From: Haliscomenobacter sp033763495
GTDB taxonomy: Bacteria > Bacteroidota > Bacteroidia > Chitinophagales > Saprospiraceae
Direction: 5' to 3'
NCBI RefSeq assembly: GCF_033763495.1
Contig: NZ_JANRKL010000204.1
Location: 24,100-88,099, forward strand
DNA length: 64,000 bases
The notes under the pieces are model-generated. The model ran no database searches, was not told the DNA's origin, and saw only the letters and a program-made list of their open reading frames with translations. Position numbers and translations under genes: made by a program. Below are positions 10,049 to 17,851 of this stretch, one piece after another (within the stretch, counting starts at the first letter, position 1; each line of letters begins with the position of its first letter).

Positions 10049-10114
10049 TTCGAAAACAAGTAGAGTTTTGTTTGAATTTATCAATCATCACTCATCACTT
10101 ATAATTCAACAATA

Positions 10115-10654
10115 ATGGCTGTTAAACTGGTTGAAAGTCCCGAAGGTCACACCGGACAAGGTTTTTTTGCCACTTCCCTAGATAAAGCAATTGGTTTGGC
10201 GCGCGCCAATTCCATTTGGCCACTCCCTTTCGCTACCTCCTGCTGTGGTATCGAGTTCATGGCTACCATGGGTGCACATTATGACCTGGCCCGTTTTGGT
10301 TCTGAACGCCTCAGCTTTTCCCCTCGCCAGGCTGATTTGCTGATGGTAATGGGCACCATCGCTAAAAAAATGGGGCCAGTGCTCAAACAAGTTTACCTGC
10401 AAATGGCCGAACCGCGTTGGGTTTTGGCCGTAGGTGCCTGTGCTTCTTCAGGAGGAATATTTGATACTTACAGCGTTTTGCAGGGCATCGATAAGGTGAT
10501 CCCGGTTGACGTGTATGTTCCTGGTTGCCCTCCTACCCCCGAAGCCATCATCGACGGGGTAATGAAGATTCAGGAATTGGTGAAAAATGAATCTTTGCGC
10601 CGCCGCAACAGTGATGAGTACCAACAATTGTTGAATTCTTACGGCATTGAATAA
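10115..10654 (+). CDS. nuoB: NADH-quinone oxidoreductase subunit B
   Basis: NuoB binds the terminal [4Fe-4S] cluster N2 that passes electrons to quinone. The 179-residue product carries the family ligands: the tandem cysteines C43-C44 in SCCGIEFM, C109 in AVGACASSGG and C138 in VPGCPP. It is soluble and belongs to the peripheral arm. Length is normal. It follows nuoA and is separated by 12 bases from nuoC. Confidence 0.97.
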   Translation: MAVKLVESPEGHTGQGFFATSLDKAIGLARANSIWPLPFATSCCGIEFMATMGAHYDLARFGSERLSFSPRQADLLMVMGTIAKKMGPVLKQVYLQMAEPRWVLAVGACASSGGIFDTYSVLQGIDKVIPVDVYVPGCPPTPEAIIDGVMKIQELVKNESLRRRNSDEYQQLLNSYGIE

Positions 10655-10666
10655 TCGAAGTCCATT

Positions 10667-11179
10667 ATGACTGCTACCGATATTACCCACGAATCAATTG
10701 TGGAAAGACTTTCAGCCCAATTTCCGGGTAAAATTCTTAGCCATGATGCTCCATTTGGTTTGCTTTCCTTAAATGTGCCACGTGAAGAGGTGATCGACAT
10801 CATCAAATGGCTCAAGGAAGATGCAGCATTCCAGTTCATTTTCCTGACCGATCTTTGTGGCGTGCATTTTCCTGAACAAAGCGGACAGGAACTGGGCGTG
10901 ATTTACCATTTGCATAGCCTGGTGCACAACATTCGTTTACGCCTGCGGACCTTTTTTCCAGCCAATGATCCAGTAGTGCCTACTGCTACTACCGTTTTTA
11001 AAGGGGCAAACTGGATGGAAAGAGAAACCTTCGATTTTTTTGGCATTCAGTTTACAGGACACCCCGATTTGCGCCGGATTCTGAATGTAGACGATATGAA
11101 TTATCATCCTATGTTGAAGCAGTATCCATTGGAAGATGGAACCCGCACCGACAAGGACGACAAATATTTTGGCCGCTGA
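10667..11179 (+). CDS. nuoC: NADH-quinone oxidoreductase subunit C
   Basis: NuoC is a structural subunit of the connecting module of complex I and has no cofactor. The 170-residue product carries the diagnostic C-terminal segment (NWMERETFDFFGI, then GHPDLRRIL and a QYPLEDG tail). It is a separate protein here, not fused to NuoD as in E. coli. Its stop codon overlaps the nuoD start by one base (TGATG), which suggests translational coupling. Confidence 0.96.
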   Translation: MTATDITHESIVERLSAQFPGKILSHDAPFGLLSLNVPREEVIDIIKWLKEDAAFQFIFLTDLCGVHFPEQSGQELGVIYHLHSLVHNIRLRLRTFFPANDPVVPTATTVFKGANWMERETFDFFGIQFTGHPDLRRILNVDDMNYHPMLKQYPLEDGTRTDKDDKYFGR

Positions 11180-12393
11180 TGGATACCTTACAAACCACTC
11201 CACCCGGACTCGAAGAGGAAAAGCAATACAATACGCTTAACCTGGGTCCTACCCACCCCGCAACGCACGGTATTTTCCAAAACGTGCTGCAAATGGATGG
11301 CGAATACATCGTATCTGGTGAGGCCACCATTGGCTATATTCACCGCGCCTTTGAAAAACTGGCAGAACACCGGCCTTTTTATCAAATCACCCCCATCACT
11401 GACCGGCTCAATTATTGCTCAGCCCCCATCAACAACCTGGGATGGCAGATGACCGTAGAAAAGCTCTTGGGTGTTCAAACCCCCAAGCGGGTGGATTACA
11501 TGCGGGTGATCATCATGGAATTGGCCCGCATTACCGACCACTTGATTTGTAACAGTGTAATCGGGGTAGATACCGGGGCTTTGACCGGCTTCGTTTACGT
11601 GTTCCAACAACGGGAGCATGTTTACGAAATTTATGAAGCAATCTGCGGTTCCCGTTTGACCACCAACATGGGGCGTATTGGTGGTTTTGAACGCGACTTT
11701 GACGACAATGTGATGCGGCGTATCCGCAAGTTTTTAGATGAATTCCCCAAAGTGTGGAAAGAATTTGAAGGCTTGTTGTCTCGCAACCGCATTTTTATGG
11801 ATCGAACCATTGGCGTTGGTGGCATCAGCGTGGAAGACGCGTTGAGTTACAGCTTCACTGGGCCTAACTTGCGTGCCGCCGGTTTGGACTACGACGTACG
11901 GGTGATGAACCCCTACTCTTCCTACGAAGATTTCGACTTCATCATTCCCATTGGCCAATCGGGGGATGTATACGACCGCTTCTGTGTGCGCAATGAAGAA
12001 ATCTGGCAAAGTTTGAGCATTCTGGAGCAAGCCTACGCCAAATTGCAACAAATGCCCAAGGGTGATTATTTTGCCGAGGTGCCCGAGTTCTATCTGCCTC
12101 CTAAGCAAGATGTTTATACCAAAATGGAGGCCCTGATTTGGCACTTCAAAATCGTGATGGGTGAAGTGGATATCCCCAAAGGTGAAGTATACCATGCGGT
12201 GGAAGGGGGCAATGGCGAATTGGGATTCTACCTCATCAGTGATGGTGGTCGTCAACCCTACCGCTTACACTTCCGTCGTCCCTGTTTTATTTATTACCAG
12301 GCTTTTCCCGAAATGATCAAGGGGTCAATGCTTTCAGACGCCATTCTGACGATGAGTAGCATGAACGTGATTGCGGGTGAATTAGATGCTTAA
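11179..12393 (+). CDS. nuoD: NADH-quinone oxidoreductase subunit D
   Basis: NuoD (49-kDa subunit) forms the quinone-binding pocket with NuoB. The 404-residue product begins with the conserved LGPTHPATHG motif near residue 30, whose histidines line the quinone site. The rest matches the NiFe-hydrogenase-like fold of the family. Length is normal for an unfused NuoD. The start overlaps the nuoC stop, and nuoE follows after three bases. Confidence 0.97.
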   Translation: MDTLQTTPPGLEEEKQYNTLNLGPTHPATHGIFQNVLQMDGEYIVSGEATIGYIHRAFEKLAEHRPFYQITPITDRLNYCSAPINNLGWQMTVEKLLGVQTPKRVDYMRVIIMELARITDHLICNSVIGVDTGALTGFVYVFQQREHVYEIYEAICGSRLTTNMGRIGGFERDFDDNVMRRIRKFLDEFPKVWKEFEGLLSRNRIFMDRTIGVGGISVEDALSYSFTGPNLRAAGLDYDVRVMNPYSSYEDFDFIIPIGQSGDVYDRFCVRNEEIWQSLSILEQAYAKLQQMPKGDYFAEVPEFYLPPKQDVYTKMEALIWHFKIVMGEVDIPKGEVYHAVEGGNGELGFYLISDGGRQPYRLHFRRPCFIYYQAFPEMIKGSMLSDAILTMSSMNVIAGELDA

Positions 12394-12396
12394 CCA

Positions 12397-12906
12397 ATGA
12401 TCGAGACAAAAAACATAACTTTTTCACCAGAACGTCTGGCCCAGGTTCAAACGCTGATCAAGCGGTATCCTGAAGGAAAGCAGAAATCGGCCATTTTGCC
12501 CATTTTGCACCTGGCCCAAAAAGACTTCGGTTGGATCAGTGTAGAAGTGATGGATTATGTAGCTGAATTGCTCGATATTCAGCACATCGAGGTGTACGAA
12601 GTAGCCACTTTTTACACCATGTTCCACGTCAAGCCTGTCGGCAAAAATGTGTTGGAGGTTTGCCGTACCGGCCCTTGTATGCTGGTAGGTTCTGACAACA
12701 TTGTCAAGTACCTGGAACAAAAGTTGAATATCCAGGATGGGGAAACTACCCCAGATGGAATGTTCACCATCAAAACAGTGGAATGCCTCGGGGCTTGCGG
12801 TTACGCACCAATGATGCAAGTGGGTGAAACGTACCACGAGTTTTTGACCGAGGAGAAGATTGACCAACTATTGGAAGCCTTCCGACAAAATGCCACACAG
12901 CTATGA
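12397..12906 (+). CDS. nuoE: NADH-quinone oxidoreductase subunit E
   Basis: NuoE is the 24-kDa thioredoxin-like subunit of the NADH dehydrogenase module. The 169-residue product has the four [2Fe-2S] ligands C89 and C94 (CRTGPC) and C130 and C134 (CLGAC), which form cluster N1a. Its end overlaps the nuoF start by four bases, a sign of coupled translation. Confidence 0.97.
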   Translation: MIETKNITFSPERLAQVQTLIKRYPEGKQKSAILPILHLAQKDFGWISVEVMDYVAELLDIQHIEVYEVATFYTMFHVKPVGKNVLEVCRTGPCMLVGSDNIVKYLEQKLNIQDGETTPDGMFTIKTVECLGACGYAPMMQVGETYHEFLTEEKIDQLLEAFRQNATQL

Positions 12907-14261
12907 GTAGGTTGAAAATATTGACCGAGCACATCCATAAACCGGAGATTACCGGGATTGAAGGATACATCAAAAATGGCGGATACCGTGCCGTAGATAA
13001 GGCATTGAAAAAAATGCAGCCAGATGAAGTCACTGAGGAAGTGAAAAAATCTGGCTTGCGTGGTCGTGGTGGTGCGGGCTTTCCAACCGGGATGAAGTGG
13101 AGCTTTATTTTTAAAGGCAACGACAAACCACGTTACCTGCTCTGCAACGCCGATGAATCTGAACCAGGTACTTTCAAAGACCGGCTTTTGATGGAAAAAA
13201 TCCCTCATTTGCTGATCGAAGGTATGATTGTTTCCAGCTTTGCGCTGGGTGTCCGTACCGCTTACATTTATATTCGTGGCGAGTACATGTACATCATGCA
13301 TATTCTGCAACATGCCATTGATGAGGCATACGCCAAAGGATACCTGGGTGAATACATCCAGGGTACGGGCTTTTCCCTCGATTTGCACGTTCACCCTGGC
13401 GGAGGTGCCTATATTTGTGGTGAAGAAACCGCTTTGATAGAATCGCTGGAAGGCAAGCGGGGGAACCCGCGCATCAAACCCCCTTTCCCTGCTGTAGAAG
13501 GTTTGTGGGGCTGCCCAACCATCGTCAACAATGTTGAAACCATTTGTAAAGTCCCTTTCATCATCAATGAAGGAGGTGAAACTTACGCCAAAATTGGGAT
13601 TGGGGCCAGTACTGGTACCAAGTTGATTTCAGCCTGTGGCAACATCAACAAACCAGGCGTATACGAGATTGAACTGGGGATTCCTGTAGAAGAATTCATT
13701 TACTCCGACGAATATTGTGGCGGCATCAAGGGCGGGAAACAACTCAAGGCACTCGTGCCCGGTGGATCTTCTGTACCCATTCTGCCCAATCGCCTGATCA
13801 CCAAAACGGCCAAAGGTGAACCTCGCCTGATGAGCTATGAATCTTTGTCTGACGGTGGGTTCGCCACTGGCAGTATGTTGGGTTCGGGTGGTTTTATTGT
13901 TTTTGACGAAGATCAATGTGTGGTGCGCAACACCTGGAATTTCTCCCGCTTTTACCACCACGAATCTTGCGGCCAATGTAGCCCTTGCCGGGAAGGTACT
14001 GGCTGGATGGAAAAAATCCTGCACCGCCTGGAACATGGTCACGGCCACATGGAAGACATTGACTTGCTGTGGGACGTACAACGCAAAATTGAAGGCAATA
14101 CCATCTGTCCGTTTGGGGATGCTTCGGCCTGGCCGGTGGCTGCTGCCATTCGTCACTTCCGCGACGAATTTGAGTGGCACGTCCTCCAGCCTCAGGAAGC
14201 TACCCGCCGCAATTATGGTATGGGTCGTTCCGCTGAACCGATTGAACAGGTAACCGCGTAA
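12903..14261 (+). CDS. nuoF: NADH-quinone oxidoreductase subunit F
   Basis: NuoF binds NADH, FMN and the [4Fe-4S] cluster N3, and is the electron entry point of complex I. The 452-residue product has the glycine-rich nucleotide motif GRGGAGFPTG at residues 54-63. The cluster ligands C356, C359 and C362 lie in SCGQCSPCREG, with the fourth at C402 in NTICPFG. Length is normal. Downstream, 169 bases filled with short palindromic repeats separate it from nuoG, the widest gap of the operon. Confidence 0.97.
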   Translation: MSRLKILTEHIHKPEITGIEGYIKNGGYRAVDKALKKMQPDEVTEEVKKSGLRGRGGAGFPTGMKWSFIFKGNDKPRYLLCNADESEPGTFKDRLLMEKIPHLLIEGMIVSSFALGVRTAYIYIRGEYMYIMHILQHAIDEAYAKGYLGEYIQGTGFSLDLHVHPGGGAYICGEETALIESLEGKRGNPRIKPPFPAVEGLWGCPTIVNNVETICKVPFIINEGGETYAKIGIGASTGTKLISACGNINKPGVYEIELGIPVEEFIYSDEYCGGIKGGKQLKALVPGGSSVPILPNRLITKTAKGEPRLMSYESLSDGGFATGSMLGSGGFIVFDEDQCVVRNTWNFSRFYHHESCGQCSPCREGTGWMEKILHRLEHGHGHMEDIDLLWDVQRKIEGNTICPFGDASAWPVAAAIRHFRDEFEWHVLQPQEATRRNYGMGRSAEPIEQVTA

Positions 14262-14267
14262 AAACAC

Positions 14268-14414
14268 CCCATGACTTTAGTCGTGGGATATCCGCCACCC
14301 CACGGATTTATCCGTGGGAGGCACCATAAAAAACAACCCATGGCTTTAGCCGTGGGAGAAACTCAACCCATGACTTTAGTCGTGGGAAACTCAACCCATG
14401 GCTTTGGCCGTGGG
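14268..14414 (+). repeat. Cluster of five 20-bp REP-like palindromes between nuoF and nuoG
   Basis: Five hairpins of 20 bases lie at 14268-14287, 14298-14317, 14337-14356, 14367-14386 and 14395-14414. Copies 1, 3, 4 and 5 share the pattern CCCATG(A/G)CTTT(A/G)G(T/C)CGTGGG; copy 2 is a compensated variant (CCCACGGATTTATCCGTGGG). Base changes in one arm are matched in the other, so the stem is conserved rather than the exact sequence. Spacers are 8-19 bases and irregular. The same family occurs at 61982-62047. REP elements spread by IS200-like RAYT transposases have this form, but no transposase lies in the window. Confidence 0.85.
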
Positions 14415-14430
14415 CACATGACAACAAACG

Positions 14431-15381
14431 ATGCCAAAGGTAACCATCGACAACATCACCATCGACGTACCACCCGGTACCACCATCCTGAATGCAGCCA
14501 GGATGATCGGAGAAAATGTGCCACCCGCCATGTGCTACTACTCCAAGCTGAAAGGCAGTGGTGGTAAGTGCCGGGTTTGTTTGGTAAAAGTGACCAAATC
14601 TTCTGAGCAAAACCCACGGGGGATGCCCAAGTTGGTAGCCTCTTGCTGTACCCAGATTGCAGATGGAATGGTGGTAGAAAACGTCACTTCTCCAGAAGTA
14701 ATCGAAGCACGTAAGGGAGTAGTAGAGTTGTTGTTAATCAACCACCCGCTGGACTGTCCGGTTTGTGACCAGGCGGGTGAGTGCCATTTGCAGGACCTTT
14801 CCTACGAACATGGCGCGGCAACTACCCGCTACGATTTTGGTCGCAGAACATTCGATAAAATTGACATTGGTCCCTATATTCAGTTGCACATGACCCGTTG
14901 CATCCTGTGCTATCGCTGCGTTTACACTGCGGATCAATTGACCAATGAACGCCGTCACGGGGTCATCAATCGTGGTGATGCCGCTGAAATCAGCACTTAC
15001 ATTCAAAATGTCATCGACAATGACTTCTCTGGCAACGTCATCGACGTATGTCCGGTGGGTGCACTGACCGATAAAACCTTCCGCTTTAAAAGCCGGGTAT
15101 GGTTCACCAAGCCGATGAACGCCCATCGCCATTGCGATAAGTGTAGCGGCAAGGTTACCTTGTGGTTTCAGGGTGAAGAAGTATTGCGGGTAACCGGAAG
15201 GAAAGACAAATACGGTGAAGTAGATGAGTTCATTTGCAACACCTGCCGTTTTGAAACCAAGCAAAAATCAGACTGGGTGATTGAAGGCCCACGCCGAATC
15301 GATACCCATTCGGTCATTGCCCAAAATCATTTGCCTTACGAATTGGATGTTGTTCATCCTCAAATTGAAGCAGCGCAATGA
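14431..15381 (+). CDS. nuoG: NADH-quinone oxidoreductase subunit G, short form
   Basis: NuoG carries electrons from NuoF toward NuoB/NuoI. This product is only 316 residues, while the E. coli type is about 900. It keeps the [2Fe-2S] ligands C35, C47, C50 and C72/C73, the His-Cys3 cluster (H105, C109, C112, C118) and a [4Fe-4S] set (C157, C160, C163, C207). Two further pairs, C235/C238 and C269/C272, look like the start of the molybdopterin-type 4Fe-4S domain; the large catalytic-like remainder is absent. Short NuoG proteins are usual in Bacteroidota, so I read this as an intact gene. It overlaps nuoH by four bases (ATGA). Confidence 0.93.
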   Translation: MPKVTIDNITIDVPPGTTILNAARMIGENVPPAMCYYSKLKGSGGKCRVCLVKVTKSSEQNPRGMPKLVASCCTQIADGMVVENVTSPEVIEARKGVVELLLINHPLDCPVCDQAGECHLQDLSYEHGAATTRYDFGRRTFDKIDIGPYIQLHMTRCILCYRCVYTADQLTNERRHGVINRGDAAEISTYIQNVIDNDFSGNVIDVCPVGALTDKTFRFKSRVWFTKPMNAHRHCDKCSGKVTLWFQGEEVLRVTGRKDKYGEVDEFICNTCRFETKQKSDWVIEGPRRIDTHSVIAQNHLPYELDVVHPQIEAAQ

Positions 15382-16397
15382 TACTCGCATCAGTTATTAC
15401 TTTTAAGCTTTCGCTAGCGGTGATCCTTTTTGTAATCACCTTGGGCATTGCTGCTTACAGCACTTATTTTGAGCGCAAAGTTGCGGCATTTATGCAGGAT
15501 CGGATCGGCCCCAACCGGGCGGGCCCCCTGGGATTGTTACAACCCATCGCAGATGGGGTCAAAATGATCTTCAAGGAAGAACACCGCCCAACGGGTTCAA
15601 ACCGCGTATTGTTTATCCTTGGCCCCAGCATCGCGATGTTGACAGCCTTGATGACCAGTGCGGTGATTCCCTGGAGCCCCAAGTACTTCGAAATCGGGGG
15701 GCAAAAATATGCACTACAAATTGCTGACATCAATGTGGGGATCCTTTACATTTTTGGTATCGTTTCTCTGGGTGTTTATGGCATTTTGATCGGTGGTTGG
15801 TCTTCCAATAACAAGTATTCTCTTTTGGGTGCGGTACGTGCATCTTCACAAATGATCAGTTACGAATTGGCGATGGGCCTGTCCATCATTCCAATCATTC
15901 TGGGCAGTGAGTCCTTGCAATTGAGTGCAATTGTTGATTCTCAACACGAAATCTGGAATGTATTTAAATACCCCATTGGTTTTTTGATCTTCCTGATCTG
16001 CGCTTTTGCCGAAACCAACCGTACGCCCTTTGACCTCCCGGAATGTGAAACCGAATTGGTTGGTGGCTATCATACCGAATACACCAGTATGAAACTGGGT
16101 TTCTTTCTGTTCTCTGAATACGTCAACATGTTTGCGTCTTCGGCAGTGATTTCCACTCTGTTTTTTGGCGGCTACCACTTCCCGGGCATGAGTTTGTTGC
16201 CTGCTGGTATTGCTGTACTGCTAGGTGTAGCGGTGCTTTTTGCCAAAATCGTCTTTTTCATTTTCTTTTTCATGTGGATTCGCTGGACGATTCCACGCTT
16301 CCGCTACGATCAACTGATGCGTTTGGGTTGGCAAGTACTGATGCCCCTGGCCATTTTGTTGGTGGTCGTATATGGTGCAATTTTTAGTTTCATCTAA
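15378..16397 (+). CDS. nuoH: NADH-quinone oxidoreductase subunit H
   Basis: NuoH is the membrane subunit that joins the quinone site to the proton-pumping arm. The 339-residue product has about eight predicted membrane helices and the conserved loops FERKVAAFMQDRIGPNRAG near residue 30 and FAETNRTPFDLPECETELV near 212, which carry the family's charged residues. Length is normal. Translation is probably coupled to nuoG through the ATGA overlap. Confidence 0.97.
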   Translation: MILASVITFKLSLAVILFVITLGIAAYSTYFERKVAAFMQDRIGPNRAGPLGLLQPIADGVKMIFKEEHRPTGSNRVLFILGPSIAMLTALMTSAVIPWSPKYFEIGGQKYALQIADINVGILYIFGIVSLGVYGILIGGWSSNNKYSLLGAVRASSQMISYELAMGLSIIPIILGSESLQLSAIVDSQHEIWNVFKYPIGFLIFLICAFAETNRTPFDLPECETELVGGYHTEYTSMKLGFFLFSEYVNMFASSAVISTLFFGGYHFPGMSLLPAGIAVLLGVAVLFAKIVFFIFFFMWIRWTIPRFRYDQLMRLGWQVLMPLAILLVVVYGAIFSFI

Positions 16398-16412
16398 GCA
16401 AAACGGGTAAAC

Positions 16413-16943
16413 ATGCAATTGACCAATCGTTCCAAACAAGTTTCGAACAAGGAAATGACCTTTACCGAACGCATGTACCTGCCAGCTATCGTTGGTGGCT
16501 TACGGGTGACGTTTTCGCATATGTTGAAAAAAGGTGCTACGGTTCAATATCCTGAACAAGTGCGTGAGCATAGCGTCATTTTCCGCGGCCAACACGTACT
16601 CAAACGAGATGCCGAAGGGCGTGAAAACTGCACTGCCTGTGGACTTTGTGCGGTATCCTGCCCTGCAGAAGCCATTACAATTGTAGCTGGTGAGCGCCAA
16701 AAAGGAGAAGAACACCTTTACCGCGAGGAAAAATACGCGGTAGAGTACGACATCAATATGTTGCGCTGTATCTTTTGTGGTTTGTGCGAAGAAGCCTGCC
16801 CCAAAGATGCCATATACCTTACCGACCGGATTGTGGGCTCCAATTACGAGCGCTCCGATTTCATCTTTCACAAAGAAGATTTGGTAGAAAAGGTAGCCCT
16901 GGAAGGCCGCATCGACATTAGCAAACGCAAGAAGGACAAATAA
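16413..16943 (+). CDS. nuoI: NADH-quinone oxidoreductase subunit I
   Basis: NuoI is an 8Fe ferredoxin-like subunit that holds clusters N6a and N6b. The 176-residue product has two complete CxxCxxCxxxC motifs: C73, C76, C79, C83 and C119, C122, C125, C129. It sits between nuoH and nuoJ in the usual order; nuoJ follows after five bases. Confidence 0.97.
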   Translation: MQLTNRSKQVSNKEMTFTERMYLPAIVGGLRVTFSHMLKKGATVQYPEQVREHSVIFRGQHVLKRDAEGRENCTACGLCAVSCPAEAITIVAGERQKGEEHLYREEKYAVEYDINMLRCIFCGLCEEACPKDAIYLTDRIVGSNYERSDFIFHKEDLVEKVALEGRIDISKRKKDK

Positions 16944-16948
16944 AGCAC

Positions 16949-17443
16949 ATGGATCAGGTCATTTTTTACGGACTCGCGCTCATCACCATTGTTGGAGCAC
17001 TGGCTACCATCTTCTCCCGCAATGCCATGTACAGCGTATTAGCCCTGGTGGTTACTTTTTTTGCCATGTCCGGCCTTTACCTACAACTCAAAGCGGAGTT
17101 TGTGGCAATCGTGCACATCATTGTATATGCAGGGGCCATCATGGTACTCTTCCTTTTTGTGGTGATGATGCTCAATTTGAATACAGTGAGCACAATCATC
17201 CGTAGCAATGTCAACATTAAATGGATAGCCGTTTTGGTTGGTATAAGCATAGCTGGCATTCTGGGTTACGGTACCTATGTTACTACCCTGCCAGTTAGAG
17301 GAGACAATACTGCTGAAAATGGTACGGTCAAAGTGCTTGGCAAAATGCTTTTCAACGAGTATTTGTTGCCCTTCGAACTAACCTCCGTCCTGCTCATTGC
17401 GACCATGGTTGGGGTAATTGTACTGACCAAAAAAGAAGAATAG
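16949..17443 (+). CDS. nuoJ: NADH-quinone oxidoreductase subunit J
   Basis: NuoJ is a membrane subunit of the proton-translocating arm. The 164-residue product has five predicted membrane helices, including the conserved stretch AIVHIIVYAGAIMVLFLFVVM around residues 52-72. It is followed after two bases by nuoK. Confidence 0.95.
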   Translation: MDQVIFYGLALITIVGALATIFSRNAMYSVLALVVTFFAMSGLYLQLKAEFVAIVHIIVYAGAIMVLFLFVVMMLNLNTVSTIIRSNVNIKWIAVLVGISIAGILGYGTYVTTLPVRGDNTAENGTVKVLGKMLFNEYLLPFELTSVLLIATMVGVIVLTKKEE

Positions 17444-17445
17444 TT

Positions 17446-17769
17446 ATGGAAAAAAGTATATTCGATACCGTTCCACTCGAACAGTTTGTGATCCTTAGCC
17501 TGATTCTTTTTTGCATCGGGATGATCGGAGTATTGCGCCGCCGCAACATGATTGTGGTCTTTATGTCCATTGAATTGATGCTTAACGCAGTGAATTTGTT
17601 GGCAGTAGCTTTCTCTGCTCACCGGGGAGATCCCAGTGGACAAGTGTTTGTCTTTTTTGTAATGGTTGTTGCTGCAGCGGAAGTTGCACTGGGCCTGGGG
17701 ATTTTAATGATGATTTACCGGAATGTAAAATCGGTAGACATCAATGCCTTGAAGCAGTTAAAATGGTAA
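17446..17769 (+). CDS. nuoK: NADH-quinone oxidoreductase subunit K
   Basis: NuoK is an MrpC-like membrane subunit of 107 residues with three helices. It carries the membrane-embedded glutamates typical of the family: SIELMLNAVNL in the second helix and AAEVALGL in the third. An 82-base gap with an inverted repeat separates it from nuoL. Confidence 0.96.
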   Translation: MEKSIFDTVPLEQFVILSLILFCIGMIGVLRRRNMIVVFMSIELMLNAVNLLAVAFSAHRGDPSGQVFVFFVMVVAAAEVALGLGILMMIYRNVKSVDINALKQLKW

Positions 17770-17772
17770 ATA

Positions 17773-17837
17773 AGTTGAAAGGTTGACTATCCAGCACTTC
17801 GAATTCGCTCAGTGACCGGCTGGTCAACCTTTCAACT
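17773..17837. repeat. Inverted repeat between nuoK and nuoL
   Basis: AGTTGAAAGGTTGAC (17773-17787) pairs with GTCAACCTTTCAACT (17823-17837), with the loop between, and AACTCTTCAACTT continues to the right. A T-run at 17844-17850 stands just before the nuoL ATG, so the structure could act as an attenuator that lowers distal gene expression. The same TTGAAnAGTT / AACTnTTCAA vocabulary reappears after tonB at 26064-26142. Confidence 0.6.
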
Positions 17838-17851
17838 CTTCAACTTTTTTT

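Noticed and set aside
14268..14414. Possible CRISPR array
   Set aside because: Repeats are only 20 bases and variable, spacers are 8-19 bases and irregular, and no cas gene is present.
14271..14567. Open frame of 98 codons starting in the palindromic repeats before nuoG
   Set aside because: Its first half merely translates the repeats and its second half overlaps nuoG in another frame; there are no protein features.
14431..15381. NuoG as a truncated pseudogene
   Set aside because: All cluster ligands of the short form are present, translation is coupled to nuoH, and short NuoG is usual in Bacteroidota.
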